Origin: Pyrinomonas sp040289685
Lineage (GTDB): Bacteria; Acidobacteriota; Blastocatellia; Pyrinomonadales; Pyrinomonadaceae
Assembly (NCBI RefSeq): GCF_040289685.1
Contig: NZ_PSLQ01000008.1
Coordinates: 11,547-75,546 of the forward strand
Direction of reading: 5' to 3'
Length of the DNA: 64,000 nucleotides
Below the pieces are notes generated by a model that searched no databases, was not told where the DNA came from, and saw only the letters and a list, made by a program, of their open reading frames with translations. A program made the position numbers and the translations under genes. Numbering within the stretch: position 1 is the stretch's first letter; every line of letters begins with the position of its first letter. Positions 23,246 to 31,318 of this stretch are shown piece by piece.

Positions 23246-24786
23246 TGATCGAAAACAATCCCTTGTTGCCCATCTCGACCGACGAGCGCCGTGCGACCGA
23301 CGCACAGGCAACGAGCGCGCTCTGGACGGCGCTGTTCAGCTCTCTGCGAGGGGAGGTGACGGGAGCGGAATCCGAGATAGCATGCAGCGGGGAATCGGAT
23401 GCGGTCGCGTCCGATGCTGCTGCGCCGACGGCGGTCGCTATCGCGCTGCTTCCCTTCTCTCCGTCGCCATCCAAAGCTGAACCGCCGGAAGATTGCCCGG
23501 TCATGCGAAGGCCGATCGAGAGCTTGCGCCCTCTGGCAAACAGCGACGGCGCGATGCTCGACATGCGCGCGCCAACGACGGTTCTAAGCGGCACAACGCA
23601 GCAGGACGCGGTTCCAACGAATTTCGACGCGAATCGTTCCAGCGCCTCTGATGTGGAGAGTTCGGCGGTGATTGGATCGATTGCCCCAAAGGACGCAGCG
23701 GAGACAGCGCACTTTGCCCGTCACCTCCTCACCGAAGGTCCATCCCCAGCCATCTTTCCGGCGCGCATGCCGCAAGAAGGATTGGCTCGCGGCGGATTCG
23801 ATTTGAAGATAGACCGGTCCAGCGAGCGCAAAACGGGAGACGGCACGGATGATCGCGCGACAGCCACCGAAGCAGCTTCAGCGCTGAAAGAGACGCGGGT
23901 TGAAGATGCTTCTTCGATGCTGAAAGATCTTGCCGCCAAAACGACTGGACACCTTTCATCTGCAATCAATAGCAGAACGCTGAGTTTCGGCGATCAGAGC
24001 GTCCAACACCACACAAAGCCGGAATTTGCTCCGGCTGCCCTGAACGACCAGTTAAAGACCGGCTCCGTCGCCGACGCAGCAAGCGAGCAGCCGGAGATGA
24101 GCGACAGCACGCGCGCGACGGTGGATCGAACTGAAGTGGACTTGCTTGCGCAGCTATCGAGCGGCGAAACGGAGGCGCGCGCACCGGTCACCATCTCGCG
24201 AGTTCGAGCGCTGTTGTCGAACGAATGGGAAGACTCTCGTCGGAAGGATGAAGCGTTGTGCATGGGGCCGAACGAGTCGAAGCGCCTTGGGCCAACTGAG
24301 AATCGAGCTGCCAAAGCGTCGCGCGACGAAACGCGCGACGTGTCCGTGGAGAACGCGCCTCTGCGTCAAGTTCAAACACCCCTGATCGCGGCAGCGCGCC
24401 AAACCGTTCGCACGCGCGCCCTTGACATACAGCTTCATCCAGCGGAGCTTGGCACCGTCCGCGCGCGGCTCCGACGCGATTCCGAAGGGCGCATCAGCGC
24501 AACGCTCGCCGTCGAGACAGAAAGCGCACGGCAGGCGCTCGCATCCGGCCTTGACGAGCTACGGCAAGCGCTCGAACGCGCCGGACTCGTGACCGACCGC
24601 ATTGACGTCGTAACCGATGCTTCGCCGAGTTCGACGTTCGCGCAATCTAACCCACAGGAGCGCCGACACGATGACGGACGACGTTCATCGCTCGTCGCGG
24701 CGTCCGATGTCCCGCCAGCAGGCGCGCTGGCGGACGAAGTCGCAATCCCTTCAACTCCCGACAAACTCATCAGCCTACGGGCTTGA
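23242..24786 (+). CDS. fliK: Flagellar hook-length control protein FliK
   Basis: 514 residues. Most of the protein is low-complexity, Ala/Ser/Thr/Glu-rich and poorly conserved, as expected for an extended molecular ruler. Near residues 385-460 is the Flg_hook domain (RTRALDIQLHPAELGTVRARLRRDSEGRISATLAVETESARQALASGLDELRQALERAGL), which interacts with FlhB to switch export from hook to filament substrates. It overlaps fliJ by 4 bases and is followed by flgD. Confidence 0.9.
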   Translation: MMIENNPLLPISTDERRATDAQATSALWTALFSSLRGEVTGAESEIACSGESDAVASDAAAPTAVAIALLPFSPSPSKAEPPEDCPVMRRPIESLRPLANSDGAMLDMRAPTTVLSGTTQQDAVPTNFDANRSSASDVESSAVIGSIAPKDAAETAHFARHLLTEGPSPAIFPARMPQEGLARGGFDLKIDRSSERKTGDGTDDRATATEAASALKETRVEDASSMLKDLAAKTTGHLSSAINSRTLSFGDQSVQHHTKPEFAPAALNDQLKTGSVADAASEQPEMSDSTRATVDRTEVDLLAQLSSGETEARAPVTISRVRALLSNEWEDSRRKDEALCMGPNESKRLGPTENRAAKASRDETRDVSVENAPLRQVQTPLIAAARQTVRTRALDIQLHPAELGTVRARLRRDSEGRISATLAVETESARQALASGLDELRQALERAGLVTDRIDVVTDASPSSTFAQSNPQERRHDDGRRSSLVAASDVPPAGALADEVAIPSTPDKLISLRA

Positions 24787-24804
24787 AGCAAGGAGAAAGC
24801 TCGC

Positions 24805-25092
24805 ATGAGCAACATGATCGGCAGCCTTCAACCTTTCGGCACTGCGGCGCCGACGCAACCCGTGCAAGGCGTCAAAGCGGCCGACCGCGACGTGTTTTTA
24901 AAGCTTCTCGTCGCGCAACTCAAAAACCAAGACCCGCTCGCACCTCAAGACGGTGTGCAATTCGTCTCGCAACTGGCGCAATTCAACTCTCTGGACCAAT
25001 TGATCAACATCAATCGGCGACTCGAAGAGTTGATCGCGCAGCTCAAGCCAGCATCCACGGGTTCGACATCCAAAGACTCGACAAAACAGTAG
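24805..25092 (+). CDS. flgD: Minimal hook-capping protein FlgD
   Basis: Only 95 residues. It keeps the conserved FlgD N-terminal block DRDVFLKLLVAQLKNQDPLAPQDGVQFVSQLAQFNSLDQLININRRLEEL but lacks the C-terminal Tudor/FlgD-Ig domains that form the cap body in enterobacterial FlgD (about 230 residues). The natural end is followed by a good flgE ribosome binding site, so this is not an obvious truncation. Short FlgD proteins occur in several phyla. AAGGAG lies 9 bases before the ATG. Hook cap function is inferred from family and position before flgE. Confidence 0.88.
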   Translation: MSNMIGSLQPFGTAAPTQPVQGVKAADRDVFLKLLVAQLKNQDPLAPQDGVQFVSQLAQFNSLDQLININRRLEELIAQLKPASTGSTSKDSTKQ

Positions 25093-25101
25093 GAGGAAGT
25101 T

Positions 25102-26373
25102 ATGCCGTTCTCGTTCTCGACCGCGCTTTCGGGACTGCGCGCCAGTTCCGACGCGCTTTCAACCACCGGAAACAACATCGCCAACGCCAACACCATCGCT
25201 TTCAAGAGCAGTTCGGTCAGCTTCGCCGACGTCTTCGCCAGCGCTTCGGGAACACGCATCAATGGGGCAGGCGGCGTCATTCAGTTCGGCAACGGTGTGC
25301 GCACCGCGGCGACGCGCACCAATTTCGCGCAAGGCAACATAAACGAATCGGCGTCGGCGACCAACGCAGCCATTCAGGGCAACGGCTTTTTCGTCGTTGA
25401 AGATGGGGCCGGATTTCGCGCCTTCACGCGCGCCGGCGATTTCGCCCTCAACCGCGAGGGGTATCTCGTCACGCCCGGCGGGCATAAAGTGCTCGGCTAC
25501 ATGGCCGTCGATGGCAAGATCCAGCCGGGGACGCCGGTCGCCCCCATCAAGGTTCCGCTCGGCGAGGTCATTCCGCCCGCGATGACGACGCGCGCCACCT
25601 TGCGCGCCAACCTCGACAGCAGCGCGCCGGTTGGCGCCGTCTTTCATGCTCCTATTCAGGTCTTCGACTCTCGCGGCGTCGCACACGTGCTCGATCTAAC
25701 CTTCACCAAACAAGGCAACGGGCAGTACAACGTAACGGCCACGCTCGACGGAACCGCGGCGCAGTTGAGCGCCGACGGCGGCGCGCCGACTAATCAAGCG
25801 ACCTTCACTTTCGACGCCAACGGCTTGCTACAGGCTCCAGCCAATTCGCTCGCCATTCTGCCTGATCAATCGACGCTCGATGGCGCAGCGCTGCCGCAAA
25901 TCGACCTTGAGCTTTACCGCACCAATCCCGACGGATCGCAAGGTCCCTCGAACTTCACGAACTACTCCGGCCCGTCGGCGGTGAGCGCAACTGATCAAAA
26001 CGGTTTCGCCGCCGGCTCGCTCAACGGCATCTCGATTTCGACCGACAGCACCGGCACGCTCTACGGCATCTTCAGCAACGGGCAGACGCGCGCGCTCGCC
26101 CAATTCGCTTTGGCGTCGTTCAATTCGCAAGATGGGCTGCGCCACTTGGGCAACAACCTCTTCGGCGAAACGCCCGCTTCCGGACAACCCTCCATCGGTC
26201 CGGCGTTGACCGGCGGACGCGGCGAAGTTGTCGGCAGCGCGCTCGAACAGAGCAACGTTGACATCGCCACAGAGTTCACCGAGTTGATCGTCGCGCAGCG
26301 ATCTTTCCAAGCCAATTCGCGCGTCATCTCGACCATCAACCAGACGCTGCAAGACTTGATGCAAGTGATCTGA
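25102..26373 (+). CDS. flgE: Flagellar hook protein FlgE
   Basis: 423 residues. It starts with the hook signature FSFSTALSGLRASSDALSTTGNNIANANTIAFKSS, includes the GNGFFVVEDGAGFRAFTRAGDFALNREGYLVT block and the hook-specific central domain with IQVFDSRGVAHVLDLTFTK, and ends with the C-terminal helix EFTELIVAQRSFQANSRVISTINQTLQDLM. It polymerises into the universal joint. AGGAGG lies 5 bases upstream of the ATG. It is the last gene of the flgB operon, and an inverted repeat follows. Confidence 0.96.
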   Translation: MPFSFSTALSGLRASSDALSTTGNNIANANTIAFKSSSVSFADVFASASGTRINGAGGVIQFGNGVRTAATRTNFAQGNINESASATNAAIQGNGFFVVEDGAGFRAFTRAGDFALNREGYLVTPGGHKVLGYMAVDGKIQPGTPVAPIKVPLGEVIPPAMTTRATLRANLDSSAPVGAVFHAPIQVFDSRGVAHVLDLTFTKQGNGQYNVTATLDGTAAQLSADGGAPTNQATFTFDANGLLQAPANSLAILPDQSTLDGAALPQIDLELYRTNPDGSQGPSNFTNYSGPSAVSATDQNGFAAGSLNGISISTDSTGTLYGIFSNGQTRALAQFALASFNSQDGLRHLGNNLFGETPASGQPSIGPALTGGRGEVVGSALEQSNVDIATEFTELIVAQRSFQANSRVISTINQTLQDLMQVI

Positions 26374-26439
26374 GGCTGTGGCGCGCCGTTTGGCGCCGTT
26401 CCGACGGCGACTCGTTGGCGTGGGTCGCCCTTGCAGTGA

Positions 26440-26479
26440 GGGGCCGAGAAACGCTCTTTCTCGCACGCGACTCGGCCCC
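26440..26479 (+). terminator. Inverted repeat after flgE, possible terminator
   Basis: A perfect 9-base stem GGGGCCGAG/CTCGGCCCC with a 22-base loop lies 66 bases after the flgE stop. The loop can form a second small stem GAGAAA/TTTCTC. There is no T-run directly after it. Its place between flgE and the motA promoter fits separation of two transcription units. Confidence 0.5.
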
Positions 26480-26488
26480 ATTGATCGC

Positions 26489-26516
26489 TCAAGTTTTGCG
26501 CCGCCGTTGCCGAAAA
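26489..26516 (+). promoter_or_regulatory. Candidate sigma-28 promoter of motAB
   Basis: TCAAGTTT, a 12-base spacer and GCCGAAAA (7 of 8 with GCCGATAA) lie 22 bases before the motA ATG and just after the hairpin that follows flgE. motAB are late sigma-28 genes in enterobacteria too, which supports the reading. Confidence 0.65.
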
Positions 26517-26538
26517 GGAACTACGGGTAGGTTTCGCT

Positions 26539-27399
26539 ATGTTCATCATCATCGGCATCGTCATCGTTTTGGCAAGCGTCGTCGGCGGATACCTGTTGGT
26601 CAACGGTCCGCTGGCGGTCTTGTTCCAACCGTCCGAGTTCCTCGTCATCGGCGGCGCGGCTATCGGTTCGATTGTGGCGAGCACGCCGTTGAAAACGCTC
26701 GCGTTGATGGGCAAGAAACTACCCGCAGCGCTCAAAGGATCGCCCTATACGAAAGAGACGTTCGCCGAACTGTTGCGCTTGCAGTACGAAGTTTACATCA
26801 ACGCGAAGAAGAACGGCATGCTCTCGCTCGAAGAGGATGTCAATTCGCCTGCGACGTCGGCGATCTTTTCGAAATATCCGACCTTTCTCGCCAACCACCA
26901 TGCCGTGGATTTCTTCTGCGATGCGCTGAAACTGCTGGTCAACGGAGCAGCGCAACCGGAAGAACTGGAGATCGCCATGGAGGTCGAGATCGAGACCCAT
27001 CACGAAGAGAACGCGCTCGTGCCCGCCATTCTGATGCGCACGGCCGATTCCCTGCCAGGGCTCGGCATCGTCGCTGCCGTCCTCGGCATCGTCGTCACCA
27101 TGCAACATCTTGATGGGCCGCCGGAAGAACTGGGCCACCACATCGCCGCGGCGCTCGTCGGAACGTTTCTCGGGCTGCTCCTTTGCTATGGCGTGGTCGC
27201 GCCAATCGCCAACAACCTGAACAATTTGGCGCACGAAGAGGCGCGTTACTTCGCCTGCATCAAGGCCGGATTGGTCGCCTTCGCCAACGGCGCGGCACCG
27301 ATCACGGCCGTTGAATTTGCGCGCAAGACCATCTACAGCTTCGTACGTCCGCCGAGCGCCGAACTCGAACCGCAATTGCGCGAGATCAAGCCGCGTTGA
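26539..27399 (+). CDS. motA: Flagellar motor stator protein MotA
   Basis: 286 residues with four transmembrane helices. TM1-2 (FIIIGIVIVLASVVGGYLL, FLVIGGAAIGSIVAS) and TM3-4 (LPGLGIVAAVLGIVVTM, GTFLGLLLCYGVVAPIANNL) flank a cytoplasmic domain with the conserved MotA block ADSLPGLGIVAAVLG. It forms the ring around MotB and pushes on FliG using proton (or sodium) flow. It follows a sigma-28-like promoter and precedes motB by 5 bases. Confidence 0.96.
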   Translation: MFIIIGIVIVLASVVGGYLLVNGPLAVLFQPSEFLVIGGAAIGSIVASTPLKTLALMGKKLPAALKGSPYTKETFAELLRLQYEVYINAKKNGMLSLEEDVNSPATSAIFSKYPTFLANHHAVDFFCDALKLLVNGAAQPEELEIAMEVEIETHHEENALVPAILMRTADSLPGLGIVAAVLGIVVTMQHLDGPPEELGHHIAAALVGTFLGLLLCYGVVAPIANNLNNLAHEEARYFACIKAGLVAFANGAAPITAVEFARKTIYSFVRPPSAELEPQLREIKPR

Positions 27400-27404
27400 G
27401 ACCG

Positions 27405-28376
27405 ATGCTGAAAAAAGAACCGGAAAAGAAGCCGCGTCGGCGGATCAAGAAAGTCAAAGGGCACGACGGCCATCACGGTGGTGCATGGAAAGTGGCCTAC
27501 GCCGATTTCGTGACGGCGATGATGGCGCTCTTTTTGGTCCTCTGGCTCGTATCGCAGGCCGACATCAAACTCAAGCAAGCGATCGCCAACTATTTCCGTT
27601 CGCCAGGCGTCTTTGATGCGCTCACCGGCGGCATCTTGAAAGGTCCCAAGAAGGTGAGCAAAGCGCCGACCTCGCTCGAATCCAAAGACGAAGAACAAGC
27701 GCTCTTTAGCGCCGCAACGCTGTTGCGCAAGGAATTCGAAACGCGCCCGGAATTCTCCAAGTACAAGGATCAGATCAAAATCGAGCTGACCGAAGAGGGG
27801 CTGCGCATACAGATCCTCGACAAAGCCGAGCGCGTCTCCTTTCCCTCAGGAAGCGCTCAGTTGACGCCGGACGCCCGTGCCATTCTCGCCGAGATCGCGC
27901 GCGTCATCTGCCAACTGCCCAATCCGCTCGTCATCGGCGGGCACACGGATCGGCATCTGTTCCCAACCGGCTCGACCTACACCAACTGGGAGCTTTCCGC
28001 TGACCGCGCCAATGCGGCACGCCGTGAACTCGAGGCTAATTGCGTGCGCCCGACGCAGATCCGCCGCATCGTCGGTTATGCCGATACGCAACCGCTTGTG
28101 CCCGAAGATCCTTACGCCTCGGCCAACCGGCGCATCAGCATCACCGTGTTACGACTCCACGCTCCGCCCGCAGAAAGGTATGGCAACGGTGCTGGCGAAG
28201 AAGAAGCCGCCGAGGCGGAGCGTTCGTTCAACGTGCCAGCGTCAAACGGCGAAGCGACATCGCGCGAGCAGCCGCGTGTTCGGGACGACGCCAACCGGAC
28301 GGGCGAACCGTCGCAAGCTGAAACTCTCAAGGAAGATCGCGTGCAGCCAACAACCAAGAGAGAAGACGGTCCATAG
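27405..28376 (+). CDS. motB: Flagellar motor stator protein MotB
   Basis: 323 residues. After a very basic, His-rich N-terminus, the single membrane helix holds the ion-carrying aspartate (AYADFVTAMMALFLVLWLV, Asp34). The periplasmic part is an OmpA/MotB peptidoglycan-binding domain (VSFPSGSAQLTPDARAILAEIARVI ... GHTDRHL ... WELSADRANAARRELEAN ... VGYADTQPLVPEDPYASANRRISITVL). A disordered charged tail of about 75 residues follows. A TTG overlapping the motA stop (27396) is another start, but ATG 27405 matches the family. Confidence 0.95.
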   Translation: MLKKEPEKKPRRRIKKVKGHDGHHGGAWKVAYADFVTAMMALFLVLWLVSQADIKLKQAIANYFRSPGVFDALTGGILKGPKKVSKAPTSLESKDEEQALFSAATLLRKEFETRPEFSKYKDQIKIELTEEGLRIQILDKAERVSFPSGSAQLTPDARAILAEIARVICQLPNPLVIGGHTDRHLFPTGSTYTNWELSADRANAARRELEANCVRPTQIRRIVGYADTQPLVPEDPYASANRRISITVLRLHAPPAERYGNGAGEEEAAEAERSFNVPASNGEATSREQPRVRDDANRTGEPSQAETLKEDRVQPTTKREDGP

Positions 28377-28529
28377 CGCGGCGCGCGCCCGAAAGTGTCG
28401 GATTCCCGACGCGTCAAGCGTCGAACCTACGTCGAATGCGCGCGCCGATGGCTTCATCTCGCACACTGATGGCCACAAGGCGGAGCGCAAATGCCTTCGC
28501 ACGACGCAACTCTTCGCCTCCTCTTGCTC

Positions 28530-28545
28530 TGGCATGAAGCTCGCA
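28530..28545 (+). promoter_or_regulatory. Candidate sigma-54 promoter of the fliL operon
   Basis: TGGCATGAAGCTCGCA has the sigma-54 GG-N10-GC frame and 14 of 16 consensus positions (C to T in the -24 element, T to C in the -12). Transcription would start near 28556, just before the GGAGG of fliL, the same compact arrangement as at flgB. Confidence 0.5.
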
Positions 28546-28568
28546 TACCTCGCCGACTGGAGGTCAGT

Positions 28569-29144
28569 ATGAGCGACGCGCCGCAAACAACCGACGCCGT
28601 GCCGAAAAAAGGCAAAAAGAGACTGTTTCTGATCATCGCGCTCGTGCTGCTACTCGTTGCCGGCGGCGGCGGCGGTTACTTCTACTTCATCAACGCCAGT
28701 TCAGCTAAAAAGGCCGAAAAGAGCCGACGCACGCGCGCCGCCGAGCAAGAAGAGACCGTCGAGCAGCCCGAGGGGAAGAATCGGTCGAAAGCCCAAAACG
28801 TCGTCGATCTGAATCTCCCCGACGATTCCGAGGTCAGTCACGTCATCGAGCTGCAACCGTTTATCGTCAATCTCGCAGACAAAGGCGAAGCGCGCTACCT
28901 GCGCATGACGGTGAGCATCGGGCTAGGCGGCGAAGTCAGCGAGAAGGAGAAACCGAACCCGCTCTTTACTACCCGCGTGCGCAACGCCATGCTCGCTGTC
29001 CTGACGACTAAAACCTCGGACGAAATCCTGACGCCGGAAGGCAAAGCCGCGCTACGTAAAGAGCTGCTGCGCGCGGCGCGCGCCGCCGTCGAAGAGCCGG
29101 AGATCAAGGCCATCTACATCACCGATTTCATCGTTCAACTTTGA
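28569..29144 (+). CDS. fliL: Flagellar basal body-associated protein FliL
   Basis: 191 residues. A short cytoplasmic N-terminus, one membrane helix (LFLIIALVLLLVAGGGGGYFYFI), a charged linker, then the FliL periplasmic domain (VIELQPFIVNLADKGEARYLRMTVSIGLGG ... LLRAARAAVEEPEIKAIYITDFIVQL), which is stomatin-like and forms a ring around the stators. GGAGG lies 5 bases before ATG 28569. Earlier in-frame starts have none and precede the predicted promoter start. fliN follows 16 bases later. Confidence 0.93.
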   Translation: MSDAPQTTDAVPKKGKKRLFLIIALVLLLVAGGGGGYFYFINASSAKKAEKSRRTRAAEQEETVEQPEGKNRSKAQNVVDLNLPDDSEVSHVIELQPFIVNLADKGEARYLRMTVSIGLGGEVSEKEKPNPLFTTRVRNAMLAVLTTKTSDEILTPEGKAALRKELLRAARAAVEEPEIKAIYITDFIVQL

Positions 29145-29160
29145 TCGAGCAGCAACCATC

Positions 29161-29445
29161 ATGAACAGCGACGCGCTGCAAGCCGCTAATCGCGCCGACC
29201 TCGAAGCGTGGCGCGACTTCCTCGACCTACAAGTGCCGCTCGTCATGGAACTCGGCCGCACCAAGCTGACCGTCCGCGAGATCCTCGACTTGGACGCGGG
29301 CAGCATCATTCAACTGCCGCGTTCCACTGGCGAGGGCGTCGATGTGTTGGCTGGCGACCGTTGCATCGCGCGCGGCGAGATACTGATGATTGAAGATCGC
29401 ACCGGGGTGCGCATCAACGAAATCAACAACCCGGAGCACAAATGA
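29161..29445 (+). CDS. fliN: Flagellar motor switch protein FliN (short form)
   Basis: 94 residues, almost entirely the SpoA domain: LQVPLVMELGRTKLTVREILDLDAGSIIQLPRSTGEGVDVLAGDRCIARGEILMIEDRTGVRINEI. This is the classic short FliN that forms the bottom of the C ring and binds FliH for export. A second, long FliN/FliY-type protein is encoded at 6649-7515, so the C ring probably has two FliN-family subunits. Its stop overlaps the next gene's ATG. Confidence 0.93.
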   Translation: MNSDALQAANRADLEAWRDFLDLQVPLVMELGRTKLTVREILDLDAGSIIQLPRSTGEGVDVLAGDRCIARGEILMIEDRTGVRINEINNPEHK

Positions 29446-30176
29446 TGGCAATTGAGCGACGATCCATAAATCGCCAGCGCGTTTCCCGCACCATTATGAA
29501 CGTCACTATGTATCGCCGCTTGCACGCCTCGCTCGCCATCTTACTTCTGGCAAGCGGTGCGCTCTTTGCCGTCCGCGCCGAGAACGGGCGCGTCTCCGCC
29601 GATGGCACGTCGCCCACCATCGAACGAAGCGAAAAGGCTGCGCCCTCGTCTGCCGCGAACTCAACGGACACAACCTCACTCGCCACTGAAAAGAGCGAAA
29701 CGTCGGTAACCGCAGCGCACGGCGAACGAGAAAGAGCGGCAAAAGCCGACCCGACTTCTGACGAGTCTCTTTTTCTTGAACCGCAACCTGGAGTGTTGGC
29801 CGAACAGGTGCCAAGCACGTTCAATCTCTTTGCGCGCACCATCGGCTCCCTAGCGATCGTCCTCGGATTGATCATTGGCGGCACGGCGCTGTTTCGCCGC
29901 TTCGGCGGATCGAAAGCGCTGCGAACATCGGACGACTTGCCCGAACTGATCGTTCTATCGTCGGTCCCGCTCGGGCGCGAACGCACGCTGGCGCTCGTCC
30001 GCTTCGGATCGCGCACGCTTCTTGTCGGCTCGACGCCTCACGCCATCACACTCCTTACGGAAAGCGACGGAGACGAAGCCCGCGCGCCAGTTTCCGTCGC
30101 CGAGTTGCTTGATGCGGATGATTTCGCCGCGGAACTGGAACGAGCGAGCGCCACGCCGGTCAACCCAAACGCTTGA
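29442..30176 (+). CDS. fliO: Flagellar biosynthesis protein FliO
   Basis: 244 residues. An N-terminal signal-like helix (LHASLAILLLASGALFAVRA) leads a long Ser/Thr/Glu-rich periplasmic stretch. A single transmembrane helix near residues 130-150 (TIGSLAIVLGLIIGGTALF) is followed by the FliO cytoplasmic domain (LIVLSSVPLGRERTLALVRFGSRTLLVGSTPHAITLL). FliO helps assemble the FliP ring. The extended N-terminal half is longer than in enterobacteria. The start ATG at 29442 overlaps fliN. fliP follows after a 93-base gap with a strong ribosome binding site. Confidence 0.87.
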   Translation: MMAIERRSINRQRVSRTIMNVTMYRRLHASLAILLLASGALFAVRAENGRVSADGTSPTIERSEKAAPSSAANSTDTTSLATEKSETSVTAAHGERERAAKADPTSDESLFLEPQPGVLAEQVPSTFNLFARTIGSLAIVLGLIIGGTALFRRFGGSKALRTSDDLPELIVLSSVPLGRERTLALVRFGSRTLLVGSTPHAITLLTESDGDEARAPVSVAELLDADDFAAELERASATPVNPNA

Positions 30177-30269
30177 CGAAAGCGCGGCGAGCGAGCGAAA
30201 CGAGCAGCGCACGCCCTCCGCTCGAGCCGACAACAGGTCTGCTTCCAGATAAAGGAGGGGGGAAAACGT

Positions 30270-31010
30270 ATGAGGAATCGCCTGTCGCCTGCGCTCTGCA
30301 GCATGCCACTGATCTTCTTTCTCCCAGTATTCGCCCTTGGAGCGGTGCCCGAACCATCTGTGCGGCTCGATCTGGCACAAAACGGCACGGCGCTCCCCAT
30401 TCAGATCATCATCATCCTCACGCTGCTCAGTTTCATTCCGGCCATTCTCATCTCGATGACCTGCTTTACGCGGCTCATCGTCGTCTTCCACTTCTTGCGT
30501 CAAGCTCTCGGAACCACCGAAGCGCCCAACAATCAAGTGCTGCTCGGTCTAGCGCTCTTCCTGACGATGTTCGTCATGGGACCAGTCTTCGCCCGCGTCC
30601 ACACGGAAGCTCTCGCGCCGATGATCTCCGGTGAGATCACGCATGCGGAAGCTCTCTCGCGCGCCCTCGTGCCGCTGCGCGCTTACATGCTCAAGCACAC
30701 GCGCGAACGTGATCTCGCGCTCTTTATCAGGCTATCGGGCAACCCGCGTCCACGCACGCCGGACGACGTGCCGACGACGGCGCTCGTCCCAGCTTACATG
30801 ATCTCGGAATTGAAGACCGCTTTTCAGATCGGGTTCGTCCTCTTCATCCCATTCTTGATCATCGACATGGCCGTTTCATCCGTGCTCCTCTCAATGGGCA
30901 TGATGCAACTGCCGCCGGTGATCATTTCCATGCCGCTTAAAGTGCTGCTCTTCGTCATGGTCGATGGGTGGTACTTGATCGTCGGCTCGCTCGTCAAGAG
31001 CGTGATGTGA
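30270..31010 (+). CDS. fliP: Flagellar type III export channel protein FliP
   Basis: 246 residues. A cleavable signal peptide (MRNRLSPALCSMPLIFFLPVFALGA) is followed by the FliP blocks LTLLSFIPAILISMTCFTRLIVVFHFLRQALGT, APNNQVLLGLALFLTMFVMGPVF, VPAYMISELKTAFQIGFVLFIPFLIIDMAVSSVLLSMGMMQLPPVIISMPLKVLLFVMVDGW. It forms the core of the export channel with FliQ and FliR. AGGAGG lies upstream of the ATG. fliQ follows 27 bases later. Confidence 0.97.
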   Translation: MRNRLSPALCSMPLIFFLPVFALGAVPEPSVRLDLAQNGTALPIQIIIILTLLSFIPAILISMTCFTRLIVVFHFLRQALGTTEAPNNQVLLGLALFLTMFVMGPVFARVHTEALAPMISGEITHAEALSRALVPLRAYMLKHTRERDLALFIRLSGNPRPRTPDDVPTTALVPAYMISELKTAFQIGFVLFIPFLIIDMAVSSVLLSMGMMQLPPVIISMPLKVLLFVMVDGWYLIVGSLVKSVM

Positions 31011-31037
31011 AAAGTTACGAGTCTTCCGGAGAAGAAG

Positions 31038-31307
31038 ATGTCCGATGCAGTTATCTTGATGCTCATGCAACGTGCGCTGGAAACCTTGATGTGGATCACG
31101 GCACCCATGCTCGCGGCGGCCATCATCGTTGGTATCATCATCAGCTTGGTTCAGACGCTGACCTCAATTCAGGACCAAACTTTCAGTTTCGCGCCGCGCG
31201 TGGCCGTCATCTTCGTCGTCTTTCTCATCACTTTCCCTTGGGCATTGCGCGTGCTCGTGACTTTTACGCAGTCGCTCTTCAGCGACTTTGCGCCCTACAT
31301 ACGCTGA
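31038..31307 (+). CDS. fliQ: Flagellar export protein FliQ
   Basis: 89 residues with two transmembrane helices (ETLMWITAPMLAAAIIVGIIISLVQTLTSIQDQTFSFAPRVAVIFVVFLITFPWALRVLVTF), the standard FliQ. It packs around the FliP-FliR complex in the export gate. Order fliP-fliQ-fliR-flhB is conserved here. Confidence 0.95.
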   Translation: MSDAVILMLMQRALETLMWITAPMLAAAIIVGIIISLVQTLTSIQDQTFSFAPRVAVIFVVFLITFPWALRVLVTFTQSLFSDFAPYIR

Positions 31308-31318
31308 TCGTTTGTCGC

